This document shows, one piece after another, positions 49,540 to 60,914 of a DNA stretch of 64,000 bases; within the stretch, counting starts at the first letter, position 1; every line of letters starts with the position of its first letter. The translations under genes were made by a program, and so were the position numbers. The DNA comes from Opeltia flavorubescens. Taxonomy: Eukaryota; Ascomycota; Lecanoromycetes; Teloschistales; Teloschistaceae. Under the pieces are notes generated by a model that saw only the letters and a list, made by a program, of their open reading frames with translations, ran no database searches and was not told where the DNA came from. Location: positions 1,118,583 through 1,182,582 of the forward strand of contig KE546971.1 in NCBI GenBank assembly GCA_000442125.1, written 5' to 3'.

Positions 49540-50088
49540 CTAGTACTCGCTTCGGATCTTCTTTACGATGCTGCTGAGATCCTCAAGAGCACGCTTGTTT
49601 TTGCCACAAGTTTGACCCGGACGAAGGCACCAGCGGTATGCCTCGGGCTCAGCAATGGCATCAGCAATGGCGTCCGCTGCACGCTTGAGTTTAGAACATG
49701 CTTGGCCATCGCTGTTACAGAAGGTCTTGCTGTCAAATGCATCTAGAGACTGGTTAGCTTGCCGAGTTTGAGTGCATGAGGGAGTAAACTTACCAAGTTC
49801 AGGCTCTGGATCGGCAGCTGCCTGAGCTTCGGCAACAGCTTCAGCAAGGTCGAGTGCGTCACGTTTGGCCTTTCCGCATTGCTGTCCAGGTCGGTAACAC
49901 CAGCGGTGCTTCGGATCAGCCTCCGGGCCAGCGATTGCCTCAGCGACAGCCTCTGCAGCACGCTTCATTTTGTTGCATGGTTGACCCGGAAGATTGCATA
50001 TATCTTCAGCCGTTAGGGGAGTAGTAGCAGCAGCTTCGGCCGATGCGACCACCAAAAGAGCGGCAAAGACGATTGAAGTAACCTTCAT
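49540..50088 (-). CDS. PPG1: Alpha-type mating pheromone precursor
   Basis: Exons (minus strand) 49794-50088 and 49540-49742, 165 aa. Signal peptide MKVTSIVFAALLVVASAEA. Four C-x(6)-C units follow, each closed by a KR: ICNLPGQPC (~30-38, KR 42-43), WCYRPGQQC (63-71, KR 75-76), FCNSDGQAC (106-114, KR 118-119) and WCLRPGQTC (136-144, KR 148-149). Between them are runs of x-A/x-P pairs (EAVAEAIAGPEADP, DAIADAIAEPEA). These match Kex2-type KR cleavage and Ste13-type dipeptide trimming of ascomycete alpha pheromones. WCxRPGQxC resembles the Botrytis/Sclerotinia peptide. The intron (51 nt) is in frame and stop-free. The product would signal to the Pre2/Ste2-type receptor of the other mating type. 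Confidence 0.85.
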   Translation of the reverse strand: MKVTSIVFAALLVVASAEAAATTPLTAEDICNLPGQPCNKMKRAAEAVAEAIAGPEADPKHRWCYRPGQQCGKAKRDALDLAEAVAEAQAAADPEPELGKFTPSCTQTRQANQSLDAFDSKTFCNSDGQACSKLKRAADAIADAIAEPEAYRWCLRPGQTCGKNKRALEDLSSIVKKIRSEY

Positions 50089-51291
50089 TTTGTCAGTTGG
50101 TCGATGGAGAAAAAGGGTCGATAAATGTTTGGAAAGAATTGACTGTTGTCTGCTCCTGATGCGGATATATTTGAAGATGTGGAGAATATGTATGGAAGGA
50201 ATGTAGTGGGATGATATTAGAAGAGGATCACTCACGATGGAAAACGTTTGTTTTATAGTTATTCTTCTGTTGGAGAAGGGCAGCTGCATCAAAGGCTGGA
50301 GCTAAAGGGATTACTCCTGCTCAATAAAGGAAGTACCAAAAATCGGTTGTAAATTCTTTTGCAAGACTTTCTGTCAATAAGCCACAGAAGAAGATTTTTC
50401 TTCGTTGTGCATCTGGCCTTACAGCCCAGGGGTACCACTGAGTCATGGTCAATAGGCTAGCGGGGATAGACAAACAGCGCAGAGATATTGCTAATCAATG
50501 ACAACAATTCCTTCCATATAATTGGCCAGCGGTGGGTTGATCGGGACGAATCACGGCGACATCGCGCCGTTAGTGAAAGGATGGCTCTCAAGCTATACTC
50601 GACATTACTGCTCTTGTAATAGATCCCGATTACCCTGGAATCGGTTCAGCCAGTGCATCTTTGTGATCATGTAGATTAGCGGGGGCTGAGGACAAGGTGT
50701 CGTGGTGGTCGTTGAGTAGGGACAATGTCGTTAGGTTTATTGATACCCAAATGCGGAAAAGCGTGAAATGTGATATCCCAGTCTCTTTCTCCTCGCATGA
50801 CGCACGCTGCTGTTTGACCGTTTGGAAAGGACCTACGTCTTTCAATTCCATGACTTACCTGTGTACTAGAGCTTCTACGATGAATAGATCTCACGTTGAA
50901 CACGGTAATTCGTTCAAACAACATTGTTGAAAAGAAAAGCTGACGACTGCTTGAGATTAAGGTATTATCATCCGCTCTTACTAGGGCTTTCACAGCCGCT
51001 AATTCGTTTGGTTCTATCGGAGATGTCAGGAGGCCTGATAGAGGGGGAAAAAATAAATCAGGCTCATTATAAGAAAGTGTATTGGAAGGACTTTAGGACA
51101 TTAGGAAAGATGCAGGCTAGAAACGCGTTACTCTAACTTTTGGTACGAGCGGCTTCCAGCCATAATCTGCAGGGGCATGCCCAGTCACATTCCACTTACA
51201 CCTGGTTTTCGATATGCCAAAGAGCAGATTCTGTAAGCCCATCAAAAGGATCATGTTCCAAATTATGAATAGCTGTCAAGCCTTGTGTCAT
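50089..51291. other. Intergenic, pheromone gene promoter side
   Basis: About 1.2 kb with only short, unsupported ORFs. The part next to 50,100 should hold the pheromone promoter. I do not see a convincing HMG-box or STE12 array by eye. Confidence 0.45.
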
Positions 51292-51618
51292 TAGGGGGTT
51301 TCAAAGACCGATTTTAGTTCATTTAAATGAAATGAGTGTGTATTAGTAATCCGTCTCAACTCATGCGCATCAGGTAATTTCAGCGGAGCTATCTACTTGA
51401 TTGCATGATGCGCATNAATTAGGCAAATNAAGTAAGGCCTAAAACNCACGCTTTTAGGCCCTTAGGTCTAGGTCTCTTAAGCCCTAAGAACTTTGCGACC
51501 GGTACCTAAGATTTGTTAGAGAGCTTAATTTCCCCTTCCGGTACATTCACAGTCAGTCTTATTTAAATGGGTTAATTTCACTTGAGCTGCATGAACAAAT
51601 GGACTTTGAAACCCCCTA
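51292..51618. mobile_element. Small TIR element (MITE-like), second family
   Basis: Left end TAGGGGGTTTCAAAGACC and right end the reverse complement of TAGGGGGTTTCAAAGTCC: 17 of 18 bases match. Total about 327 bp, AT-rich, non-coding. Secondary inverted words inside include CATTTAAAT near each end and ATGCGCAT twice. Three ambiguous bases (51416, 51429, 51446) lie within. Flanks allow a TA target duplication but do not prove it. Unrelated to the 13.5/30.2-kb family by terminal sequence. Confidence 0.75.
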
Positions 51619-51966
51619 TTGGTACATCGTGTTCTATGAGAACCTCGACTAGATTTAATTTCGAAAGGTCAAATCTGGTGCTACTCAAGTTTGAATCAGC
51701 GTTATCATGTCAAGTATGGTACCTGATACGGCTAGCGCATCAGCCACCGGCGCTAAGCTCTTGGACTGTTGCAAAATACGAGTAATCCAATGTCCAATGC
51801 GGTATGGTGCAATGACAACCTCATCGAAACTGCAGCGAAGCTGAATATTCCTACAGGCCTCCAATATCGATGTAATGTTGCACCAAGTACTCCCTGTGGC
51901 TCGGCAGGTGAGACTTCCATCACTCTGAGTATTATCAAATCCATGCTAACAAAGCATGGGCTGTAG
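51619..51966. other. Intergenic, IDH1 promoter
   Basis: 348 bases between the TIR element and the IDH1 start; no gene recognised. Confidence 0.45.
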
Positions 51967-53314
51967 ATGCTTCGGGTTGGCTTGCAGGCTCCGTCTCGAA
52001 GTAAACATGGCCTCTACAGTCTTCGATGTGGGGAAAGCTCTATAAACTTTATGTTTTAGATGTTCTCGCTGATGGAACCGACAGCAATGGCGACTGTCCA
52101 GTCTGATATCTTTAAACCAACGAAATTTGGCGGGAAGTACACAGTCACTTTGATCCCTGGTACGTTTATTCAGCACTCCGTCGTGGAACAAGTAGCATTT
52201 AGCACATGGACTAATTCTCCGGATAGGTGATGGCATTGGCGCCGAAGTGGCTGAGTCGGTCAAAACCGTCTTCAAGGCAGACAACGTGCCTATTGAATGG
52301 GAGCAAATCGACGTTACCGGCGTTGAGTCTGGCGACAAACACTCTGAGGAGCTGTTCCGCGAGTCGATTGCCTCTTTGAAACGCAACAAATTAGGCCTCA
52401 AAGGTCGGCGTTCGCACGGATGACGAAACTTTGAAAGCTGACTACAATAGGTATTTTGCACACACCCGTTGAGAGATCTGGTCATCAGTCCTTCAATGTT
52501 GCGCTCCGGCAAGAACTCGACATCTATGCGTCAATTGTCCTAATAAAAAATATCCCCGGCTACAAGACTCGGCACGACAACGTGGACTTATGCATTATCC
52601 GGGAGAATACTGAAGGCGAATATTCGGGTCTAGAACATCAATCAGTGTCAGGAGTCGTTGAATCTCTGAAGATCATCACGCGAGCCAAATCTGAACGAAT
52701 CGCCAAATTTGCCTTCAGTTTTGCTCTTGCCAATCATAGACGGAAAGTGACTTGTATACATAAAGCCAATATCATGAAGCTTGCCGACGGCTTGTTCCGC
52801 GACACTTTTCACAAGGTCGCTCAGGATTATCCAACCCTCGAGGTGAATGACATGATTGTCGACAATGCATCTATGCAAGCTGTCTCCAAACCCCAGCAAT
52901 TTGATGTCATGGTGATGCCAAATCTTTACGGTGGAATTCTGTCAAATGTAGGAGCGGCACTCGTGGGTGGCCCGGGCATTGTACCAGGGTGCAACATGGG
53001 CCGAGAGGTCGCTGTATTTGAACCTGGCTGTCGCCACGTTGGTCTCGATATCAAGGGTAAAGATCAAGCAAATCCAACCGCAATGCTCCTCTCAGGTTCT
53101 ATGTTGCTGCGACACCTCGGGTTGGACGAGCATGCAAATCGGATCTCAAAAGGAGTCTACGATGTTATCAGCGAGGGGTAAGTTTAGCATCCAACCATAT
53201 CTTTCTGCTTGCTTATTATCATTCAGCAAAACCAGAACAAGAGATATGGGAGGAAACAGTACTACTCACGAATTTACTCGGNCTGTCCTGGATAAGATGG
53301 AGCTTGATGTTTAG
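51967..53314 (+). CDS. IDH1: NAD-dependent isocitrate dehydrogenase, subunit 1 (mitochondrial)
   Basis: Exons 51967-52027, 52085-52159, 52227-52403, 52451-53177 and 53227-53314, about 375 aa. The first exon encodes a basic presequence (MLRVGLQAPSRSKHGLYSLR), joined to SMATVQSDIFKPTKFGGKYT. The dehydrogenase core follows: TLIPGDGIGAEVAESV, ENTEGEYSGLEHQSVSGVVE and YGGILSNVGAALVGGPG. It is the regulatory Idh1 type by overall sequence (HTPVERSGHQSFNV). TCA-cycle enzyme in the matrix, partnered with Idh2. One ambiguous base at 53282 leaves one residue undefined. The first intron (52028-52084) was chosen because it alone links presequence and core in phase. Confidence 0.93.
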
Positions 53315-53630
53315 ATACTATTGGCATGTTGTACATATTGTGTGTAGCGATCTAGTCCGTAGCCAGAGGCGAACGAGTTTGATGACTTCTTGCTTTCATA
53401 GTCAAACTTCAAGGTGGTACAAGTGGTATATCGATGACTGATCTGAAGACAGAATTCTCCAGTTGGTGCTACCAAGTTGCTTTCGCTCGATCGCGAGCAG
53501 ACAGCAACCGTCAAGATGCCCCAGAGCATTTGCTAAAAAACTGCTCTGCGCCGACTCCGCCCTATCAAGACTTGATATCAGCATTCGTTCGTGGATCCGA
53601 TCAATGAAAGCCATGTCGAATTTCGCATTC
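53315..53630. other. Region between convergent IDH1 and BUD23
   Basis: 316 bases. A 70-codon minus-strand frame (53402-53614) lies here and could hold an alternative BUD23 last exon, but I see no family match in it. Confidence 0.4.
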
Positions 53631-54561
53631 CTACAGGGTACTTATGAGTACAAGCCTTAGGAGAATTGCCATACCTGTGTACTTTGTCGATGCCTTCACC
53701 ACCTTGCCTCTTCTTTCCATCTGTTCCTTTTTCCGCACGATCCACGCCTTACTTCCTTTCCTTTCTCCCTTCTTTTTTGCGGGACCGGATCCTCGCCGCC
53801 CATCCTGAATATCAACATCGCGCAAGTTCTTTACTACGCCAGTGATGTCGCCTTGAGCCTCGCCACCGCCAACCGTCAGGATTAGGTAGTGTTTAAGATT
53901 CTTTGTCCCGGGATCGTCTTCCAGTATTCCAGCACCAAAGCCTGCCTTAATTGCGGCGCCAGTGATCATGTTTCGTTGCGCATCATTCTTAGGATAGAAT
54001 TGACACACAGCTCGTCCTCCTCTCCGAAGACTAGCATACAGTCCGTTAAAGAATCTTGATAATCTTCCTTGAGGGCTGACCTCACTGCTTTCCGCGTTGC
54101 AGAGCCACTGAATTGCGCTTATACTAATTGCTGCGTCGAAACTTCCAGGCCGAAAAGGGACACCTTGACCAATGTCGCTGAGCAAAAGATCCCCTTCAAC
54201 ATCTCTTTGGAGCGCTATGTCTAGCATCGAAGCGGATATGTCCATACCGACCCATACGTGAGGCCCGCCGTCAGCCAGGCTGATTGACGAAAGGATCTCG
54301 CCAGACAAACCAGATCCGCAACCGAGATCAACAATTAAAGACGGGCTTTCAAGCTGCAGAAGCTCGAGAGATCGGTATGTCATCTCGGACTGGATGCTCC
54401 GTATGCGAGATGAGGTCGTATATTTTCGTGATTCGCTGTCATTGTAGAACAGATCTGGTGGACTAAGACACCGTATCATTAGACACTTGGTTGATTTTTG
54501 GAAAGAAAAAAGCAGCCATGGGGTGCAGAGGTACTTGCAGTATTTCCTCGGGGCGCGACAT
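53631..54561 (-). CDS. BUD23: 18S rRNA (guanine-N7) methyltransferase
   Basis: Exons (minus strand) 54539-54561 and 53631-54462, about 284 aa. The first exon MSRPEEIL joins PPDLFYNDSESRKYTTSSRI only through a GC-AG intron (donor gcaagt reading from 54538 downward). SAM motif VDLGCGSGLSGEIL, then QWLCNAE and the Bud23 C-terminal domain with basic AKKKGERKGSKAWIVRKKEQ. Bud23 methylates G1575 of 18S rRNA (yeast numbering) with Trm112 as activator. The extreme C terminus after KASTKYTG is uncertain: reading through gives 11 more residues, while a gtatgg donor there would swap in another tail. The usual basic ending was not found. Confidence 0.9.
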
Positions 54562-54745
54562 CGATGCACTCGATATTCGTGGGAATTCCTGTGCAGTATA
54601 TCATACATGAATTTGAGCTCGGTCGTGTGTGAGAAAGCGATGGGGTGTACGGAATTATTCCGTCAGCTCGCCTATTCTTACAAGGCTGTCTCCGCGTTTG
54701 CTCTCTCCGGATAGTTACCAGTCGTGCCAGTGGTCAGAAGGCATC
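54562..54745. promoter_or_regulatory. Compact divergent promoter, BUD23 / SVP26
   Basis: 184 bases separate two divergent start codons; inferred from layout. Confidence 0.45.
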
Positions 54746-55571
<826 letters not shown>

Positions 55572-55864
55572 CAATTGTAAACCATTGAAATTAAATAGCG
55601 TTAAGCATAATGGTTGAAATACTCCGTCGGCCACAGTTATTCAAACAGAAAATCAGGGCTGCAATGGTTTGAAGAGCAGAACAAGAGCGCATATTAAATT
55701 CAAAAAAAATACGCACGTGACGTCACTCGATCATACCGAGGCTAGTCGAGGTACGCAACATTGAGCTTTAGATACCATATGACTTCGACATAGTCGCTTA
55801 ACAAATTTGGTAAAGGTACCAACTACCAGTCCTCATCTCAATTTCCCTCCAGCTAGTCAAACGC

Positions 55865-56893
55865 ATGAAGAATTCCAGATGGCTTTTGCGGCTCCATGCG
55901 GCCTTTTGGAGATTACTCATGACCATAGGCATGTCATTTCACAAACTGCCACATCCTCGTCCGCCAAGCCCATATATAACGAAAACTATTCCTGTGACGG
56001 TCTCGCCTAAGAGGGGGGAAATTAATCTACTCTTCTATGTTCCTCAAAAATATCCCACACGTGATCTGGATCGAAGATATCCTGCAGTGATTAACTTCCA
56101 TGGAGGGGGATTTACCATAGGATCGGCTGCTGATGATGCCCGCTTCGCTCACACCGTCACAACTGAAAACGGAGCGATCTTTGTCAGTGTTGATTACCGA
56201 CTGGCACCCGAATATCCCTTTCCTACCGCTGTCGAGGATGGGGTTGATGCCATCTTGTACTTGGTCGAGCACTCTAGTGAGATGGGCATTGATCCAGACA
56301 ATATGGTCTTAAACGGGTTCTCGGCAGGAGGCAATCTTGCTTTCTCAGTCCTACTCAAACTCAACGATTGGTTGAATACAAGACAAGCCATATCAGAACC
56401 TAAAGATATCGGCAAAAAGGGGACAAATGGCACCAGTAGGTGGGCGCCTAGCAAGATTCGTGCCATCATGGCTTGGTATCCAAGTGTAGACTTTACACTT
56501 CCAAGATATACACGCAAGGCGACGAATCCGCGCCAAAATAAGGAGTTACCCGATATCCTGACGAACCTTTTCGATGCCTCATACGTTCAGTATTACGAAA
56601 GAGACAAACAAAGTCCATACCTTTCACCAGCGGCGGCGCCTTTAGATTCGCTACAAGGTTTGCCGGACACGATCGTGCTTTTTCCATGCCAATGGGATGG
56701 TTTGGCGGCAGAAGCGGAAAGGTTCAAACATCGACTTGAGCATGACGCAGGCAAAAAAGTTATATATAAAATTATCCCAGAGGCCCGGCACGGCTTTGAT
56801 CGCGCCCCAAACCCATTCTATTCCAACTCCAAACGAGCAAAATTCTACCTTCAGGCTTGTGAGGAGCTGAAATCCATCTTCGCCGGTCCTTGA
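55865..56893 (+). CDS. Alpha/beta-hydrolase, hormone-sensitive-lipase type esterase
   Basis: Intronless, 342 aa, unusual here where most genes are spliced. Oxyanion motif FHGGGF (~78-83), nucleophile motif GFSAGG (S at ~153) and VDYRLAPEYPFPTAVEDG between them mark the HSL/type IV family. The acid is likely in CQWDGLAAE and the histidine in ARHGFDRAP. It would hydrolyse a small ester or acylglycerol, or detoxify a metabolite. An N-terminal hydrophobic stretch (LLRLHAAFWRLLMTIGMSF) may anchor or target it. Substrate unknown. Confidence 0.85.
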   Translation: MKNSRWLLRLHAAFWRLLMTIGMSFHKLPHPRPPSPYITKTIPVTVSPKRGEINLLFYVPQKYPTRDLDRRYPAVINFHGGGFTIGSAADDARFAHTVTTENGAIFVSVDYRLAPEYPFPTAVEDGVDAILYLVEHSSEMGIDPDNMVLNGFSAGGNLAFSVLLKLNDWLNTRQAISEPKDIGKKGTNGTSRWAPSKIRAIMAWYPSVDFTLPRYTRKATNPRQNKELPDILTNLFDASYVQYYERDKQSPYLSPAAAPLDSLQGLPDTIVLFPCQWDGLAAEAERFKHRLEHDAGKKVIYKIIPEARHGFDRAPNPFYSNSKRAKFYLQACEELKSIFAGP

Positions 56894-59135
56894 AAAACAA
56901 GATCCACAGAACGATGCTGTTACAACATGGCTGAGAAGGATTCATAAGTTTTGCGTACGTATAGCATTAGCAAAGCAGCGAAAGCTAGGGATTTGACATA
57001 GAGCAAGCTTTCTGAGCAGCAATAAGAGACCATTAAGAGATCTCCTTGATTATAGTACACATCTGAAAATACTATTATAGGGAGATCCATCACATGGCTC
57101 GGTGTACACGGCTCGAGTAGCACCATGCCGCTTCGACAGAAAAGAGTCCAATGCCAGCCATAGCACCTAGCACAACGAGTAGCAACAAACGTAATAGGAT
57201 AACCAATTTAAGAGCTTTTGGATTTATGCTAACAAGTAGTGCAACTACCATCGTCGACGAGCGGTTGTTTGATTCATCACAGAAGCCACATTGTATGATT
57301 GTATCCTTTGCGGCGGCTGAAATACCAGACTGAGCAAGCGCGAAACCTCGACGTCGCCTCGATCTGGTTCAGACAATGCTTAAAAGCTAAGCTTCGGGAC
57401 CTGCTTTCTAAGAGCAACACCAGCGGGCAATCAAGGCTGGCTAGAAAGCCTCAGAGCGACGGTGAGCCATCCAACTAATACTACACAACGGAGAGACGTG
57501 TAGCACTGGCGGTGATCTCTACGCCAAGGATCTAAACCAGATCAAATTTTTGGTGGTGACAGCACGCTTCGCCCGGAGACATGGCCTGCAAGTCGTACGA
57601 TTTCTGCCTCGGTATCCCATGCAGGAGCTAATATTCCGTGCACTCTATGGAGCAGGTACTAAAGGAATGGTATTTTGGGCCCCTGTTATAGATTCCCTAG
57701 CACTAGTCCCACCGTCTGTTTCGAACGTGAAAACCCTATCTCGCACCTATCGTGCTTTTTCGCTTCAGCTCCAATTGGTACAAAGAGGGGGGTTTCGATA
57801 GAAGCTACAAGCGGACGATCCGCTACATACCTCCTTCTCACATCACGGACCCAGCGCGAGAAGTAGATATGCCGCTAGCGGATCCTTCGAAGTGCAGCAA
57901 CGACTTGTTTTCTTTGCCGAACGTCTTTCAGCGCATCCCGAAGAATCAGGTATCGTAGTATCCTGCATTTAGCGTTTTTATCGGTTTTTAGCCCCTTGAC
58001 ACAAAGAGCAGGTTAAAAAGGCGACATAGAATATTACACAGGAACTCACAAAGTAACCAAATCACTTAAATACTCAGAAATATAAAAACAGCCATTTCGC
58101 CTTCCTTCCCAAAGATCTAGACTAACAATACGAGAGTGCAACCCACCAGCGTTAACGTAGAGCTCGTTTCAAAAATGCTCTTACACATGCTGCTACCTTA
58201 AGGTTTCTTTATAGCTTGCATTCTGAAAAATCATAGGATTTGCAACTGATATATCCACTGGATAACATCTTGATCCACTACAAATTCGGGGATAAGAAAA
58301 AATCACACATGGAATATAAGAAATTGGACAATCACAAGATGGTCTCGCGAGAAGAGCTAGAAAAATTGCTATCTCAACAACGACGACAGGGATGTGCCGC
58401 GGATCTCATCCCAACCTCTGGCCAGGGTAGTATGCGACCGACGATGGAGCGGATCAAAGGCTTCAGAATGTGTCTTTGCAAGATCATGGAGCTCCAGGGA
58501 GCCCTCATACTCTTCCTATTAATGTGATTGATACATGATTGTATCATTCATCATGAGCCTGTATGATAGAAGGAAAACGAAAGACGGTGGTTAAACTAGA
58601 TGAAAATGCAAATCAGCTAGTGCGTTGATTTGAGGCAAAGTGCGTCATACTGCAATGTATTACGGTAATTTTGACTACTTACTGGTACTCATGCGTGTGT
58701 CTCGGCCAAACACTAAGTAGGCGTTAATCAATCTGGACTATTTGCGCGTTAAAAGGACCCTGCTTGGTCACCGTTCAATCTTTGGATGTTTAATTGATAG
58801 CAAATTTTTTAATCGAAGTTTTATCCCTGACTTCGTCTTTCGAAACCGAATTGGAATGAGGAACGCGTGGGGCTGCCGCTCGCTTAAATTCCGTCGGTCG
58901 TGATGCATCTCATTTGTTTGCCAGTTGTTGTTACTAGATGAGATATGAAAAATTCGTATTGTAAAGAATGAAGTTTTGCTTATTCCGCAAGATGGAGCTC
59001 ATAGCTCGCCGAGCTCGCCATGAATCGCATGAAGAATTTGGTGCACAGACCTTTGTCATAGGTCTTCAAGTATTTCACTATGCCTTTGCAAACATAATCT
59101 GCCCAAACGCCTTGATGCAGGCTCCTTCGATATCC
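56894..59135. other. Gene-poor stretch with possible decayed coding sequence
   Basis: 2.2 kb without a clear gene. Between about 57330 and 57960 several overlapping open frames in different phases have protein-like composition (e.g. NWYKEGGFDRSYKRTIRYIP from 57773 on, FARRHGLQVVRFLPRYPMQE near 57563). This suggests a broken gene, but I cannot name the family. A 95-codon frame at 58240-58527 is Lys/Gln-rich and unrecognised. No terminal repeats found. Confidence 0.35.
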
Positions 59136-60254
59136 TCACTCCCCAGCCTCGTCGCCTATTTTCTCCAGTTTACCCAGCTCTCGCTTCTCTCCTTTCTCTC
59201 CCACAATTTTTACGCGGTCGATTCGCACTTTGTCTCCATCCCCATCACCATCCGCTACAAACATCACCAAAGAGCTGACCTTTTGAAATTTGACAAACCG
59301 GAGCTCGACCTTAGCTGTGCCTGTTGCGTCGTTCCAATCGTGCGGTTGCAGCGTCACTGTCTGCGTCGCCGAGACGTCTTCCGCTTCTTCGAAACCGAGA
59401 ATATGAGCTCGGTTGAGATAAAGATGAATTGTCTTCGGCCTCATTGGCGTTTCTTGTCCCATATCTCTGGGGAGGATGGAAGTGATCTGCAGCGTATGTA
59501 CTTTGAGAGTAGACTGGAAAGGAATAAACAACATCAGCTGCTCATCAGTGTCGCTTTCAATCCAGTCCTTCTTGAATTGGCTTCCACCCGAGTCGTCTTT
59601 ACTTTTACCACCAGCGAGCGCAGAAGGCTTGCTCGCCTTGAATAAAGTTCTCGCATCACCCATATGGCTGTCTGAGTTCAGTAGGTCGAGACCTCGAACA
59701 TCCACCTGATCTGTCACGTCCTCGTAGCCTTTCGGTAAAGGAATTCCAGACCATCCTGGACTGACCTCATTGGCTTCGCCAAAGCCACCTGAGCCATCGG
59801 AGTCGGCTTCAGCGGCGAGCTTTTTAATGACATCGGATAGTTTCCGCGGATCTGCGCCTTCCACGGTTGAAATCACTTGCTGATTTTTAAATATCATGAA
59901 AGTCGGAAGACTACAATATATCAGTAATTGGTAGTGATCACTGGGCATTACAGAAATTACGCTTTGACGCCATAATTTTGCTTGACTTCTTTTTGTCGCT
60001 CCGTATCGACCTTGGCAAAGACAATTTTTCGCGGTCGCGACAGCTGTGCGGATAATTGCTCGTAGATCGGAGCAATTGCTTTGCATGGTCCACACCAATC
60101 GGCATAAACTGATGTCAAGACTTGTTATTAGCCCCTAGGCCTGTCGGAGTATGAGCTAGGGGACTGCGAACGCACAGTCAACCACAACGATTTTCGAATT
60201 ACTCAAAAGCTGATTGAAGTGACTGGAGGAACTAACAAGCACAGTCTTCGACAT
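59136..60254 (-). CDS. Thioredoxin-like protein with C-terminal PITH domain (TXNL1 type)
   Basis: Exons (minus strand) 60176-60254, 59961-60108 and 59136-59910, about 333 aa. It starts MSKTVLVSSSSHFNQLLSNS. The redox site is FYADWCGPCKAIAPIYEQL (C32, C35), followed by VDTERQKEVKQNYGVKALPT. A linker leads to the PITH domain (VDVRGLDLLNSDSHMGDART, FIPFQSTLKVHTLQITSILP, KTIHLYLNRAHILGFEEAED), which in human TXNL1 contacts the 26S proteasome. Oxidoreductase and proteasome-associated roles are thus expected. Both introns are in phase. Notable neighbour to a window rich in 20S subunits. Confidence 0.92.
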
Positions 60255-60323
60255 GTTCGAAAACGGAGTATTGAGAAAGTTATTACTAATCTGCTTTCTA
60301 GAGGTGACGGAGGCAGACGACTT

Positions 60324-60705
60324 AAGCTTTGGGCATCGTTTATAGTACAGAGGAGCTAGTGTAAGCCACCTTTTAGCGCTGCTTAGTACGCTGAGTTTTA
60401 TCTACCTTTTCAAGGTCCGTTCATTCCGTCAAGTAAAACGCAGGACAGGATATTAAAGAGGGTGTCAAGTAGGGAAATGATAGTGGTAGGTTCACATATG
60501 TAGAATATATCTACAACAAATCTATAATCTAATCATACTTTGAACGTTATAGAGTAGAAAGCTTAGAATAAAGATAAGACCGGTATTAGCGAGGTAGAAA
60601 CGCGTTTTCCATGTGTGTCGCGAGGGATAAGGAATTCTGCGCACTAGACAGCGCTAGACTAAAGCCTGCATTAGCTCCTCTGTACTATAGACGATACTAA
60701 GCTTT
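60324..60705. repeat. Inverted-repeat element, third type
   Basis: An imperfect inverted repeat of about 75 bp bounds a ~380-bp AT-rich, non-coding segment. The left arm holds CATCGTTTATAGTACAGAGG and AGCTAGTGTAAGCC; the right arm, reverse-complemented, holds TATCGTCTATAGTACAGAGG and AGCTAATGCAGGC. The arms continue to TTTAGCGCTGCTTAGTACGC / TCTAGCGCTGTCTAGTGCGC. The ends themselves (AAGCTT) are less exact, so borders are approximate. It sits in the TXNL1 upstream region. Probably a decayed non-autonomous DNA element. Confidence 0.65.
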
Positions 60706-60914
60706 GGCGGAAAATGACGTAACGAGTTCGTACACCGTCCGCTGCAAGCTCAAGTCCAGTGATGTTTTCTCGTGGCAATTTTTCAATTTTTTGTCTCCAG
60801 GCTCTATGGTTGGTCAACCGAATACCCAATAATCTTCCTCTCTTCAGACAAATTATAGATAAAAAGGCTGATCGGTCATGGCCGATTCGTTCCAGGGCAC
60901 TATTTATATATGAT

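Noticed and set aside
58968-59645. 225-codon plus-strand open frame
   Set aside because: It lies opposite the conserved PITH-domain exon and is a complementary-strand shadow.
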